Below the pieces are notes generated by a model. That model was not told the origin of the DNA, searched no databases, and worked only from the letters and a program-made list of their open reading frames with translations. This document shows positions 47,353 to 55,979 of a stretch of DNA of 64,000 bases, piece after piece (the stretch's first letter is position 1; every line of letters starts with the position of its first letter). This DNA comes from Thioclava nitratireducens (lineage in GTDB: Bacteria > Pseudomonadota > Alphaproteobacteria > Rhodobacterales > Rhodobacteraceae): positions 233,501-297,500 of the forward strand of contig NZ_CP019437.1 in NCBI RefSeq assembly GCF_001940525.2, written 5' to 3'. The position numbers and the translations under genes are program-made.

Positions 47353-48488
47353 GACTGACCGGAGACTGGATCGAGGCAGAGCCGACCCAACGCGTGCTGA
47401 AGATGCTCGACGAGGGCGGGCATCAGGCGCTTCTGGTGGGCGGCTGCGTGCGCAACAGCGCCTTGGGCGCGCCGGTCAACGATATCGACATCGCCAGCGA
47501 TGCCCGGCCCGAACGGGTGATCGAACTTGCGAAGGCGGCCGGGCTGAAGCCGGTGCCGACCGGGGTCGATCATGGCACGGTCACGGTGGTCGCCGACGGG
47601 CATCCGCATGAGGTCACCACCTTCCGCCGCGATGTGGAGACCCATGGGCGGCACGCCACGGTCGCGTTTTCCGACGACATCGCAGAGGACGCCGCGCGGC
47701 GCGATTTCACGATGAACGCGCTTTATGCGCGCTCAGACGGCACGGTTCTCGACCCGCTCGGCACGGGGCTGGAGGATCTGGCGGCGCGTCATGTGCGCTT
47801 CGTCGGCGAGGCCGAAGAACGTATCCGCGAGGATTACCTGCGTATCCTGCGCTTCTTCCGCTTTACCGCGTGGTATGGGCACGATCTCGACCCTGACGGG
47901 CTGGCCGCCTGTGCCGCGAATACCGCTGGAATAGAGACGCTTTCGCGCGAACGCCTTGGCGGCGAAATGCTCAAATTGCTGGCCGCACCCGATCCCGTTC
48001 ACGCTGTGGCGGCGATGGCGCAATGCGGGGTTCTCACAGCCGTGCTGCCCGGCGCTGATGCGACCGCGCTCGGGCCGCTCGTGCATCTCGAAGATCGCCC
48101 CGCAGATCCGATCCGCAGGCTGGCAGCGATTGGCGGCGAGGACGTGGCCGAGCGGCTGCGTCTGTCGAAGAAGGACACACGGCAGCTCGAGGCCCTACGC
48201 GCCTCGCTGTCCGACAGCGACGACCCGGCTGTCCTCGGCTATCGGCTCGGCGCCGACACTGGGGCCGATGCGTTTTTGCTGCGCCATGCGCTGATGGGGC
48301 AGGAAATGCCGGAGGGCTGGCAAAACAGGGTCTATTTCGGCGCGAAACAGCAATTTCCGGTGCAAGCGCGGGATCTGATGCCCCCCTATGAGGGTAAGGC
48401 TCTGGGCGATACGCTGAAGACGCTCGAGGCGCGCTGGATCGACTCCGGTTTCACGCTGACGCGCGAGGATCTGCTCGCCGCGCTTTGA
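47349..48488 (+). CDS. CCA-adding enzyme / poly(A) polymerase family nucleotidyltransferase
   Basis: This is a class II nucleotidyltransferase of 379 residues. The catalytic head is LLVGGCVRNSAL, then VNDIDIAS (Asp45, Asp47). EVTTFRRDVETHGRHATVAF, RRDFTMNALY and the ATP-binding REDYLRILRFFRF follow. The motifs cannot separate a tRNA CCA-adding enzyme from a poly(A) polymerase with certainty; in this family the single copy is usually the CCA enzyme. GG-CVRN in place of the common GGxVRD is a small variation. ATGA overlap with the Nudix gene. Confidence 0.9.
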   Translation: MRLTGDWIEAEPTQRVLKMLDEGGHQALLVGGCVRNSALGAPVNDIDIASDARPERVIELAKAAGLKPVPTGVDHGTVTVVADGHPHEVTTFRRDVETHGRHATVAFSDDIAEDAARRDFTMNALYARSDGTVLDPLGTGLEDLAARHVRFVGEAEERIREDYLRILRFFRFTAWYGHDLDPDGLAACAANTAGIETLSRERLGGEMLKLLAAPDPVHAVAAMAQCGVLTAVLPGADATALGPLVHLEDRPADPIRRLAAIGGEDVAERLRLSKKDTRQLEALRASLSDSDDPAVLGYRLGADTGADAFLLRHALMGQEMPEGWQNRVYFGAKQQFPVQARDLMPPYEGKALGDTLKTLEARWIDSGFTLTREDLLAAL

Positions 48489-48531
48489 ACCGCGCCGCAA
48501 TCGACTATATCGGGAGAGGAAAGAGAGACCC

Positions 48532-50358
48532 ATGTTCGATCCCTTCTCCCCCGCCGAAGGCGCCCCGCCGCGCCAGCTTGGCGCCTTCTTCCGCTGGTGC
48601 CTCAAGGGCAGCTGGGGCGCGATTGCCGTGGCCAGCTTCGGCACGACCATCGCCGGCGTGATGGAAGTCGTCTCGGCCTGGCTTCTGGGACAGGTGATCG
48701 ACGCTGCACTGAACAGCGAACGGGCCGCAGTGATCGGGGCAAATGTCGGGCTTCTCGTCCTGTTCGTCGCGTTCTTCCTGCTGATCCGCCCTCTGACCTT
48801 CGGCATCAGTTCTGCCACCAACAACCTGCTGATCAGCCCCAACGTGATGCCGCTCGTGCTTTCGCGGCTGCATCGCTGGACGATGGGCCAGTCGGTCACC
48901 TTCTTCGACAACGACTTCGCCGGCCGCATCGCGCAAAAGCAGATGCAGACCGCCCGTGCGGTAACCGACACGGTCACCGAGATCATCAACACCGGCCTCT
49001 TCGCGCTGGCCTCAATCGTCGGCTCGCTGATCGTTCTGGCCCAGATCGACCGCTGGGGGGCCGTGGGCCTCGTATTCTGGACCTTCGGGCTCTACCTGAT
49101 CATCCGCCTCTTCCTGCCGCATATCCGCGGACGCTCGCGTGAGCGGGCGTCCGCCCGGGCGATGGTGACGGGGCAGGTCGTCGACACGGTCACCAATATC
49201 AAGACGGTAAAGCTGTTCGCCCATGCCGAGCACGAGGATCGCGCGGCGCTAGAGGCAATGCAGAAGTTCCGCCAGAAAACCTATTCCTTCGGCATGGTTC
49301 AGAGCCTCTATCGCGTGGTGCAGATGGCCTATGCAGGGATCGTTCCGGTGATGCTGGTCGGCGGCGCGATCTGGCTCTGGTCACAGGGCGAGGCGACTGC
49401 GGGGGCCATCGCGACCTCAGGCGCCATCGCGATCCGGCTGTCGCAGATGTCGGGCTGGGTGAGCCAGGCGCTGATGTCCGTCTGGACCCATATCGGCGAG
49501 GCCGAAGACGGGATGCGGACGCTTGCCCATATGCATGACCTGACCGACGCGCCCGATGCCCGGACGTTGCGCCATGTCGAAGGCGAGATCCAGTTCGAAA
49601 ATGTCGACTTCGCCTACGGCCGTCGCAGCGGCGGGATCGCGGATATCAACCTGACCATCGCGGATGGCGAGCGGATCGGGATCGTCGGGGCCTCGGGTGC
49701 AGGGAAATCGACGCTCGTTGCGTTGCTGCTAAGGCTCTATGACGCTGAAAAAGGGTCTATTCGGATCGACGGGCAAGATATTCGCGAGGTCACGCAGGAA
49801 AGCCTGCGCCGCAATATCGCGATGGTCACGCAGGAAACCGCGATGTTCAATCGCTCGGCGCGGGAGAACATCCTTTACGGCAAGCCCGACGCGACCGAGG
49901 AGGAGATGATCGCCGCCGCGAAACAGGCCGAGGCGGATCACTTCATCCGCGGCCTCGCCGATCACGAAGGCAATCGTGGCTACGACGCCAAGCTGGGCGA
50001 GCGTGGGGTGAAGCTGTCGGGCGGGCAGCGCCAGCGGATCGCCCTTGCGCGCGCCTTCCTGAAGAACGCGCCGATCCTTGTGCTGGACGAGGCGACCTCG
50101 GCACTCGACTCGGAAGTCGAGGCGCAAATCCAAACCGCGCTTCACCGGGTCATGGCGGGCAAGACTGTTCTGGCGATCGCGCACCGCCTCAGCACCATCG
50201 CCGAGATGGACCGGATCGTCGTGCTGGAGGAAGGGCGGATCGTCGAACAGGGCAGCCATGACGAATTGCTGGCGATGAACGGCCTCTACGCGCGCTACTG
50301 GGCGCGTCAGTCCGGGGGCTTCCTGACCTGCGACGACGCGGAGGATGCGGCGGAATAG
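48532..50358 (+). CDS. ABC exporter, fused permease and ATPase (MsbA-like)
   Basis: This is a half-size ABC exporter of 608 residues that would act as a homodimer in the inner membrane. Six hydrophobic helices (about residues 30-320) precede the ATPase: Walker A GASGAGKST at about 388-396, Q-loop VTQETAMFN, signature LSGGQRQRIALARAF, Walker B ILVLDEATSALD at about 512-523, and switch His in AIAHRLSTI. Substrate is not evident; lipid, drug or peptide export are all possible. It follows the CCA-enzyme gene by 43 bp. Confidence 0.93.
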   Translation: MFDPFSPAEGAPPRQLGAFFRWCLKGSWGAIAVASFGTTIAGVMEVVSAWLLGQVIDAALNSERAAVIGANVGLLVLFVAFFLLIRPLTFGISSATNNLLISPNVMPLVLSRLHRWTMGQSVTFFDNDFAGRIAQKQMQTARAVTDTVTEIINTGLFALASIVGSLIVLAQIDRWGAVGLVFWTFGLYLIIRLFLPHIRGRSRERASARAMVTGQVVDTVTNIKTVKLFAHAEHEDRAALEAMQKFRQKTYSFGMVQSLYRVVQMAYAGIVPVMLVGGAIWLWSQGEATAGAIATSGAIAIRLSQMSGWVSQALMSVWTHIGEAEDGMRTLAHMHDLTDAPDARTLRHVEGEIQFENVDFAYGRRSGGIADINLTIADGERIGIVGASGAGKSTLVALLLRLYDAEKGSIRIDGQDIREVTQESLRRNIAMVTQETAMFNRSARENILYGKPDATEEEMIAAAKQAEADHFIRGLADHEGNRGYDAKLGERGVKLSGGQRQRIALARAFLKNAPILVLDEATSALDSEVEAQIQTALHRVMAGKTVLAIAHRLSTIAEMDRIVVLEEGRIVEQGSHDELLAMNGLYARYWARQSGGFLTCDDAEDAAE

Positions 50359-50397
50359 GGTCTTTTCTGACCGACGCCACGCCGCTAGAGAATGCGC

Positions 50398-51618
50398 ATG
50401 ACCTATGAAATCGAGCGACTGTCCCTGCATGCCGACGGCGTGACCCATGCCCCCGAGGGGACCGTGCATGTCGCCATGGCGCTTCCCGGCGAAGTGGTCG
50501 AGGGCGAGGTGGTCGACGGCCGCATCGCTCAGCCGAAGATCGTGACGCCCTCGCCTGATCGCGTCAAGGCGCCTTGCCCGCATTACCGCTCCTGCGGGGC
50601 CTGCTCGATGCAGCACGCGTCGGAGGCGTTCACCGCAGAATGGAAAATGGACGTGGTACGTCAGGCGCTGACCGCGCGCGACCTGCCCGTGCCGGAGATG
50701 ACCATCGCGACCTCGCCGCTGAATTCCCGCAGGCGGGCGACGCTGTCGGGGCGGCGCACCAAGAAAGGCACGCTGGTCGGCTTTCACGCCCGCGCCTCGG
50801 ACACGGTCGTCGAGATTCCGAACTGCCTGATCCTGCGGCCCGAACTGCTGGCCGCGATACCGATGCTGCACGAGGCGACCGCGATCGCAGGCTCGCGCAA
50901 AGGCGAGATCGCTTTCACGCTGACGCTTTCGGAGGCAGGTCTGGAACTCGCGGCAGAGGGTGGTAAAGACCCTGATAGGGCCCAATTCGAGGATTTGTCG
51001 GGGCTGGCGCATCGCCACGATCTCGCACGGCTCAGCTGGAACGGGCAGATCATCGCGGGGCGGCGGCCGGCGATCCAGCAATTCGGCAAAGCCAAGGTCG
51101 TGCCGCCGCCGGGTGCTTTCCTGCAAGCCACCCATCACGGCGAAGCGGTGCTGACCGCCTTCGCCAAGGCGGCGATTGGCGATGCGAAAAAGGTGGCCGA
51201 TCTCTTCGCGGGCTGCGGGACGTTCTCTCTGCCGCTGGCCGAGCTTGCCGAAGTGCATGCGGTCGAAGGAGTCGCAGCGATGACCGAAGCGCTCGATCAG
51301 GGCTGGCGTCAGTCGCAGGGCCTGCACCGGGTCTCCACCGAGGCGCGCGACCTGTTCCGCCGACCGCTTCTGCCGGACGAACTGGCGAAATTCGACGCGG
51401 TGTTGATCGATCCGCCGCGGGCGGGCGCGCAGGCCCAGATCGCCGAGATCGCGACCTCGAAGCTCAAGCGCCTCGTCCATGTCTCCTGCAATCCTGTGAC
51501 CTTCGCGCGCGACGCCGAGACGCTGATCGCGGCGGGCTTCACGCTCGATAAACTACTGGTCGTGGATCAGTTCCGGTTTTCCGCTCATGTGGAGCTCGCG
51601 GCGCTTTTCACCCGCTAG
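50398..51618 (+). CDS. TrmA/RlmD-type iron-sulfur RNA (uracil-5-)methyltransferase
   Basis: The 406-residue product is a class I SAM-dependent RNA m5U methyltransferase of the RlmC/RlmD/TrmA family. It has the 4Fe-4S cysteines Cys60, Cys66, Cys69 (PCPHYRSCGACSMQ) and Cys143 (IPNCLIL). The SAM motif is DLFAGCGTFSLPLA, IDPPRAGA follows, and the catalytic Cys is in VSCNPVTFARD (Cys364). Which uridine in rRNA or tRNA it methylates is unclear. ATG 50398 has AGAG 7 bases upstream; ATG 50392 is too close to it. The N-terminal TRAM-like domain is short. Confidence 0.92.
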   Translation: MTYEIERLSLHADGVTHAPEGTVHVAMALPGEVVEGEVVDGRIAQPKIVTPSPDRVKAPCPHYRSCGACSMQHASEAFTAEWKMDVVRQALTARDLPVPEMTIATSPLNSRRRATLSGRRTKKGTLVGFHARASDTVVEIPNCLILRPELLAAIPMLHEATAIAGSRKGEIAFTLTLSEAGLELAAEGGKDPDRAQFEDLSGLAHRHDLARLSWNGQIIAGRRPAIQQFGKAKVVPPPGAFLQATHHGEAVLTAFAKAAIGDAKKVADLFAGCGTFSLPLAELAEVHAVEGVAAMTEALDQGWRQSQGLHRVSTEARDLFRRPLLPDELAKFDAVLIDPPRAGAQAQIAEIATSKLKRLVHVSCNPVTFARDAETLIAAGFTLDKLLVVDQFRFSAHVELAALFTR

Positions 51619-51680
51619 ATGCGAGGCCGAAAATCGGTTAGAAATGTGGCAAAACAGCAGCTTTCGAATACAGGCCGAAC

Positions 51681-52181
51681 ATGAATCGTCGAACCCTCCT
51701 CTTGGGCGGATGCGCCCTCGCAACGCTGGCCGCCTGCGGCGATTCCAGCAAATTCAAATCCTATAACGGCCCCGCCGTGACCCAGATCCAGCTCTTCAAG
51801 TCGCAGCGGATGATGTATCTGCTGCATGGCGACAAGGTGCTGGAAAGCTACAAGGTCGGCCTTGGCGGTGATCCTGTCGGACCGAAGCAATTCGAGGGTG
51901 ACGGCAAGACGCCGGAAGGGCTCTATTACATCAACCGGCGCAATCCGAATTCTGCCTATTACCTGTCGATCGGCATCAGCTATCCGAACCCGCAGCAGGT
52001 GGCCTTCGCGGAGTCGCAGGGCAAGAAGCCGGGTGGCGACATCTTCATCCATGGCCGCGACGGCAAGAACAAGGGCAAGGGCCGAGACTGGACCGCTGGC
52101 TGCATTGCGGTGAAGGACAAGGAAATCCGCGACATCTACGCGATGGTCCGCGACGGAACGCCGATCTTCATCTTCCCCTGA
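51681..52181 (+). CDS. L,D-transpeptidase (YkuD) family lipoprotein
   Basis: The 166-residue product has a lipoprotein signal ending LAAC (Cys19) and a YkuD domain. The catalytic motif is IHGRD (His124) and DWTAGCIAV (Cys141). Family members crosslink peptidoglycan by 3-3 bonds, attach proteins to peptidoglycan, or hydrolyse such links; the sequence alone does not decide. The residue after the lipidated Cys is Gly, so outer-membrane sorting is likely. It converges on a CAP lipoprotein gene across a terminator. Confidence 0.92.
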   Translation: MNRRTLLLGGCALATLAACGDSSKFKSYNGPAVTQIQLFKSQRMMYLLHGDKVLESYKVGLGGDPVGPKQFEGDGKTPEGLYYINRRNPNSAYYLSIGISYPNPQQVAFAESQGKKPGGDIFIHGRDGKNKGKGRDWTAGCIAVKDKEIRDIYAMVRDGTPIFIFP

Positions 52182-52199
52182 TTGCCCCCCGAAAATTAC

Positions 52200-52226
52200 A
52201 AAGGGCCCCGCACGGGGCCCTTTTTT
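52200..52226. terminator. Terminator between L,D-transpeptidase and CAP genes
   Basis: AAAGGGCCCC, loop GCAC, GGGGCCCTTT plus further T residues. It lies 18 bp after the plus-strand stop and 20 bp from the minus-strand stop, and can serve both. Confidence 0.9.
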
Positions 52227-52246
52227 GCTTGCGGCGGGTCTTCGGC

Positions 52247-52762
52247 TCAGTTGCCCGTGACCATCGTCCACCAGATCTTGCCGGAGGGCTCCTGATACCA
52301 CGAGAAGCCCATCTGGGTCGCCGCCGGGTTCAGGATCACGTCGCGCGTATCCGCGACCTTCATCCAAGCCGCGAGGGTCTCCATCTCGGTTTCGTAGGTC
52401 TCGGAGATATTCTCGCCCAGCACCTGCCCCGGATAGCCAGCACGCTGTGCCCGGGTCAGCGGCGAGGAGCCGTCGGAACCCCAGTGCCACGGGCGGTTCT
52501 GCGCGGCCATGTCCTTGGAATGCGCGAGTGCCGCCGTCGTCAGTGCGTCGTTCAGCACCAGCGGCGCGGCCCCGCGCGCCGAGCGCAGGCTGTTCACAGA
52601 TTCCAGCACACGCTGCGGGATCACCGAGCGGTCACTCGCGGTGATGTTGTAGACTTTCGGCAGCGGCAGGCCATCGGGGCCAAGCTTCGGCTGCGTGTCG
52701 GTCGGCTGGCAAGCTGCCAGAGCCACAGTCGCAGAGATCGCAAATACGGTAGCGCGCAACAT
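52247..52762 (-). CDS. CAP (SCP/PR1-like) domain lipoprotein
   Basis: The 171-residue product has a lipoprotein signal ending LAAC (Cys18) and a CAP domain. VLESVNSLRSARGAAPLVLNDALTTAALAHSKDMA (in parts), RAGYPGQVLGENI and WMKVADTRDVILNPAATQMGFSW are the family landmarks. Bacterial CAP proteins are secreted or envelope-bound and mostly of unknown function. Position between two L,D-transpeptidase genes suggests a cell-wall link, by context only. Confidence 0.92.
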   Translation of the reverse strand: MLRATVFAISATVALAACQPTDTQPKLGPDGLPLPKVYNITASDRSVIPQRVLESVNSLRSARGAAPLVLNDALTTAALAHSKDMAAQNRPWHWGSDGSSPLTRAQRAGYPGQVLGENISETYETEMETLAAWMKVADTRDVILNPAATQMGFSWYQEPSGKIWWTMVTGN

Positions 52763-52864
52763 CTTTGGTCAGTCCCTCGTTAAACCGTCAATCCGCATTA
52801 CACGCTTGTACTCAGCCGCGCAAACCCCTCTGTCGATTTGCGGGCCGATCCCCGCCAGTTTGAT

Positions 52865-52893
52865 TTGCCGCGGCCGTGCGATCACATTATATT
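52865..52893 (+). promoter_or_regulatory. Candidate housekeeping promoter of the Tat-type L,D-transpeptidase gene
   Basis: TTGCCG, a 17-base spacer and TATATT lie 38 bases before the ATG. The spacing is optimal and the -10 differs from TATAAT at one base. Confidence 0.6.
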
Positions 52894-52930
52894 TATCGCA
52901 ATCGTCCCCGTCGCGAACCCGGAGCCTGAG

Positions 52931-53536
52931 ATGTCCCACACGCGCAAGCCCTTCGACCGCCGCGCCTTTCTCGGCGCCGCCGCCTGCCTTGGTGCGGGGC
53001 TCGCGCTGCCCGCCGGAGCGCAGACGCCCGATGCCGGGCAGGAGCAGTTCGAGACCACGGCCTTCACCAATCAGCGGCGCAATATCTCGAGCTTCCAGAA
53101 CCGAGACTGGCAGTCCTATTTCTCGAATTTGCGCAACGGCGCGATCCTCGTCGACACCCATTCGCGGGCGCTGCATTACTGGTCGGAGGATCGCTCGATC
53201 TACCGGCTCTACCCGACCTCGGTGCCGGTCTCCGAGGAACTCACCCGGCGCGGCCGCACCGAGGTGATCCGCAAGGTGAAGGGGCCGAGCTGGGCGCCGA
53301 CGCCTTCGATGAAGAAGCGCAATCCGGAATGGCCCGATTACGTGCCACCGGGTCCGGACAATCCGCTGGGCACCCACGCGCTTTACCTATCGTGGCGCTA
53401 TTACCGCATCCACGGCACCCATGACACGCGCAAGATCGGCCGTAAAAGCTCGAACGGCTGCATCGGGCTTTACAACGAACATATCCAGGAGCTGTTCGGC
53501 TTCGCGAAGATCGGAACGCAGGTGCTGCTGATCTGA
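52931..53536 (+). CDS. L,D-transpeptidase (YkuD) family protein with twin-arginine-type signal
   Basis: The 201-residue product starts with a Tat-like signal (FDRRAFLGAAACLGAGLALPAGA, residues 8-30 in parts). A YkuD domain in the C-terminal half has YRIHGTHDT (His161) and KSSNGCIGLYNEH (Cys177), the full catalytic motif. It resembles the larger Rhodobacterales ErfK/YbiS-type enzymes that form 3-3 crosslinks. GGAGCC precedes the ATG. It is divergent from the CAP lipoprotein gene. Confidence 0.93.
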   Translation: MSHTRKPFDRRAFLGAAACLGAGLALPAGAQTPDAGQEQFETTAFTNQRRNISSFQNRDWQSYFSNLRNGAILVDTHSRALHYWSEDRSIYRLYPTSVPVSEELTRRGRTEVIRKVKGPSWAPTPSMKKRNPEWPDYVPPGPDNPLGTHALYLSWRYYRIHGTHDTRKIGRKSSNGCIGLYNEHIQELFGFAKIGTQVLLI

Positions 53537-53562
53537 GGCGCGCCGCTCGACCGACACGGAAA

Positions 53563-53588
53563 CCCCCGGCTCCGCGTAGGACCGGGGG
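53563..53588. terminator. Terminator hairpin between L,D-transpeptidase and small secreted gene
   Basis: CCCCCGG (53563-53569) pairs with CCGGGGG (53582-53588) between convergent genes. No strong T tract is present. Confidence 0.7.
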
Positions 53589-53608
53589 CTATTCAATCTG
53601 CGTAGCGG

Positions 53609-53902
53609 TCAGTCGTGTCCACCCTCGGCGTGGGCGTGGTCGGACGCGCCGCCCGAGCCATCGCCCGAAGCATCGCCGGCTCCCGAACCGCTCGACAAGC
53701 CGTCGAGCTTGCCACGGGCGCTTTGCACCATGACGCCGAGCATCTCGTCTTCGCCGGGCGCGTCGACCGATTGCACGAGGTTTTCCTCGTGATTTTGCGA
53801 GTAAATCACGTCGTCTTCCGTCGCCCACGGATTTGCATGGCCGGCCCAGGACGCGCCAGCATGGAGAGCCGCCAGAGCGGCCAGTCCGATAGTCTTGATC
53901 AT
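53609..53902 (-). CDS. Small secreted protein with His/Asp/Gly-rich tail
   Basis: The 97-residue product has a signal peptide (residues 1-20, ending SWAGHA). A mid-part (PWATEDDVIYSQNHEENLVQS, in parts) is followed by a low-complexity Gly/Ser/Asp stretch, and the end is DHAHAEGGHD. I do not recognise a domain. The His/Asp-rich end could bind divalent metals, which is only a guess. AAGGAACG precedes the ATG at 53902, which is chosen because it starts the signal peptide. Confidence 0.65.
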   Translation of the reverse strand: MIKTIGLAALAALHAGASWAGHANPWATEDDVIYSQNHEENLVQSVDAPGEDEMLGVMVQSARGKLDGLSSGSGAGDASGDGSGGASDHAHAEGGHD

Positions 53903-54050
53903 TCTCGTTCCTTTCTGCTCTGCGCGTCCCGATCGTTGCCGGTCCGCAGGATGCGCCTTCACGGCGATCCCTTTCCCCAACGTCAGGAACATATGGGAAG
54001 AGAGCCCCACTAATCTGTGAGACAGGTCGTCGCAGATTGCGAAAGTCGTA

Positions 54051-55106
54051 TCAGTCCAGCCAACCGGCGAGGTTTTCCTGCACGACGTCCATCAGCGCCT
54101 TGATGTGCAGATCGTCGTCGTTGAGGCAGGGGACATAGGTGAATTTCTCGCCGCCTGCATGCTCGAACGCCTCGCGGATTTCGCCGTTGATCTCCTCGAG
54201 CGTCTCGATGCAATCCGCGCTGAAGGCGGGCGAGATCACCGCGATATTCTTCTTCCCGGCCTTCGCCAGTTCCGCCACATGCTCGACGGTGTAGGGCTTG
54301 AGCCATTCCTCGGGGCCGAAGACCGACTGGAAGGTGGTGTCGATCCCGTCCTTGTCCCAGCCGAGCCGTTCGCGCAGCAGGCGCGAGGTCTTTTGGCACT
54401 GACAGTGGTAGGGGTCGCCCTCCATCAGGTAGCGCTTGGGCATCCCGTGATAGGACGCGACCAGCACGTCGGGCTTTTCGTCCAGCGTCGCGTAGACCCG
54501 CTCCACCGATTGCGCGAGAGCGTCGATATAGGAGGGCCGGTCGAAATATTCAGGCGCGACGCGGGCGGCGGGCTGGCGCTTCTGTTTCATCAGCGCGCGG
54601 AAGAACTGGTCGTTCGCGGTGGCCGAGGTCGCACCCGCATATTGCGGATAAAGCGGCAGGAACAGGATCTTCTCGCAGCCTTGCTCGACCATCTTGTCGA
54701 CCACCGACTGGGTCGAGGGGTTGCCGTAGCGCATGCAGTAATCGACGACGACTTCCTGCCCGTAGCGCGCCGAGACCGCATCGCGCAGCTTTGCGACCTG
54801 CTGCTTGGTAATCGTCATCAGCGGGCTTTCGTCGGCCTCGTTGTTCCAGATCGTTTTGTAGTTCGCGCCGGAGGTGAAAGGCCGCCGCGACAGGATGATC
54901 AGCTGCAGCAGCGGCTGCCACTTCCATGCCGGATAATCGATCACACGCCGGTCCGAGAGGAACTCGTTCAGGTAGCGGCGCATCGACCAGTAATCGGTAT
55001 TGTCCGGGGTTCCGAGGTTGGCGACGAGCAGACCGATCTTCGCTTCCTTGACGGGCGGATGATCGGCGGGGGCGTGGGCAAGGCGCGGATTTGCGGCGTT
55101 GGTCAT
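54051..55106 (-). CDS. hemH: Ferrochelatase
   Basis: HemH inserts Fe(II) into protoporphyrin IX, the last step of haem synthesis, peripherally at the inner membrane. The 351-residue product has LLVANLGTPDNTDYW, MRYGNPS, LFLPLYPQYAGATSAT, and catalytic His220 in VASYHGMPKRYL. The acidic helix SADCIETLEEI and the end region follow. Several Cys near the middle (YHCQCQKTSRLL) are common in bacterial ferrochelatases. It is divergent from otsB across 113 bp. Confidence 0.98.
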   Translation of the reverse strand: MTNAANPRLAHAPADHPPVKEAKIGLLVANLGTPDNTDYWSMRRYLNEFLSDRRVIDYPAWKWQPLLQLIILSRRPFTSGANYKTIWNNEADESPLMTITKQQVAKLRDAVSARYGQEVVVDYCMRYGNPSTQSVVDKMVEQGCEKILFLPLYPQYAGATSATANDQFFRALMKQKRQPAARVAPEYFDRPSYIDALAQSVERVYATLDEKPDVLVASYHGMPKRYLMEGDPYHCQCQKTSRLLRERLGWDKDGIDTTFQSVFGPEEWLKPYTVEHVAELAKAGKKNIAVISPAFSADCIETLEEINGEIREAFEHAGGEKFTYVPCLNDDDLHIKALMDVVQENLAGWLD

Positions 55107-55219
55107 CGTGTCACTGTCCTGTCGTCAATTATCGCGGAACTTCCACCCGACTTAACGGGTTTCCCGATCTGTGCCAATGCGGCCTATTCAACCGGGACAG
55201 GATCACTTACGGTCTTCAC

Positions 55220-55969
55220 ATGGCAATGGATGACATGACCGGGAAAAAACCGGCACCGCCCGCGCTCGACCCGTCACGGGACGCGCTGTTCCTCGATTTC
55301 GACGGATGTCTCGTGGATATCGCGCCGCGCCCGGACGCGGTTATCGTGCCGCGCGATCTGCCCGGCATCCTGACCGAGCTGTCAGAGGCGCTCGACGGCG
55401 CGCTCGCGGTCGTCTCGGGGCGGTCGCTGCACGAACTGGAACGGTTTCTCGAGGGCTTCGAAGGCCTGATGGTCGGATCGCACGGCTCGGAGGCGCGCGG
55501 GATGGAGCCGCCGATGGCCGAGGCGCCGCAGCATCTGGGCGCAGTGAAAGAGGATCTGGCGGGCTTCGCGCAGGAGCATGATCTCATCTTCGAGGACAAG
55601 AGCCACGGCGCCGCGATCCATTTCCGCTCCAACCCCGCCAAGCAGGGTCAGGTCGAAGCCTTCACCGAGGCGCTGACCGAGCGCTATGACGGCTTCATGA
55701 TCCAGCCCGCGAAGATGGCCGTCGAAATCCGCCCCCAGGGGTTCTCGAAGGACGGCGCCTTGGCGATCCTGTCCGACCTCGTGCAGTTCGACGGGCGCAA
55801 GCCGGTCTATGCGGGCGACGACACGACGGACGAGCCCGCGCTGGCCTGGGCCGAGGAACATGGCGGCTTCGGAATCAAGGTCGGCGACGGAGAGAGCGTC
55901 GCACGCTATCACCTCGCCGCACCGACGAATGTGCGCGACTGGCTGGCCGCCGCGTTGCGCGTTGAATGA
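55220..55969 (+). CDS. otsB: Trehalose-6-phosphate phosphatase
   Basis: OtsB dephosphorylates trehalose 6-phosphate to trehalose, an osmo- and stress protectant. The 249-residue HAD-family product has LFLDFDGCLVDIAP with nucleophile Asp26 and Asp28, AVVSGRSLHELE, and the Mg-binding GDDTTDEPALAW (about residues 199-210). ATG 55220 is used; in-frame ATGs at 55226 and 55235 are possible. The otsA gene follows after 10 bp, forming the usual otsBA operon. Confidence 0.95.
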   Translation: MAMDDMTGKKPAPPALDPSRDALFLDFDGCLVDIAPRPDAVIVPRDLPGILTELSEALDGALAVVSGRSLHELERFLEGFEGLMVGSHGSEARGMEPPMAEAPQHLGAVKEDLAGFAQEHDLIFEDKSHGAAIHFRSNPAKQGQVEAFTEALTERYDGFMIQPAKMAVEIRPQGFSKDGALAILSDLVQFDGRKPVYAGDDTTDEPALAWAEEHGGFGIKVGDGESVARYHLAAPTNVRDWLAAALRVE

Positions 55970-55979
55970 GGAACGTCAC

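Noticed and set aside
55107..55219. FnrL (TTGAT-N4-ATCAA) site for hemH
   Set aside because: I looked for it because haem genes in this family are often FnrL targets, but no acceptable match is present.
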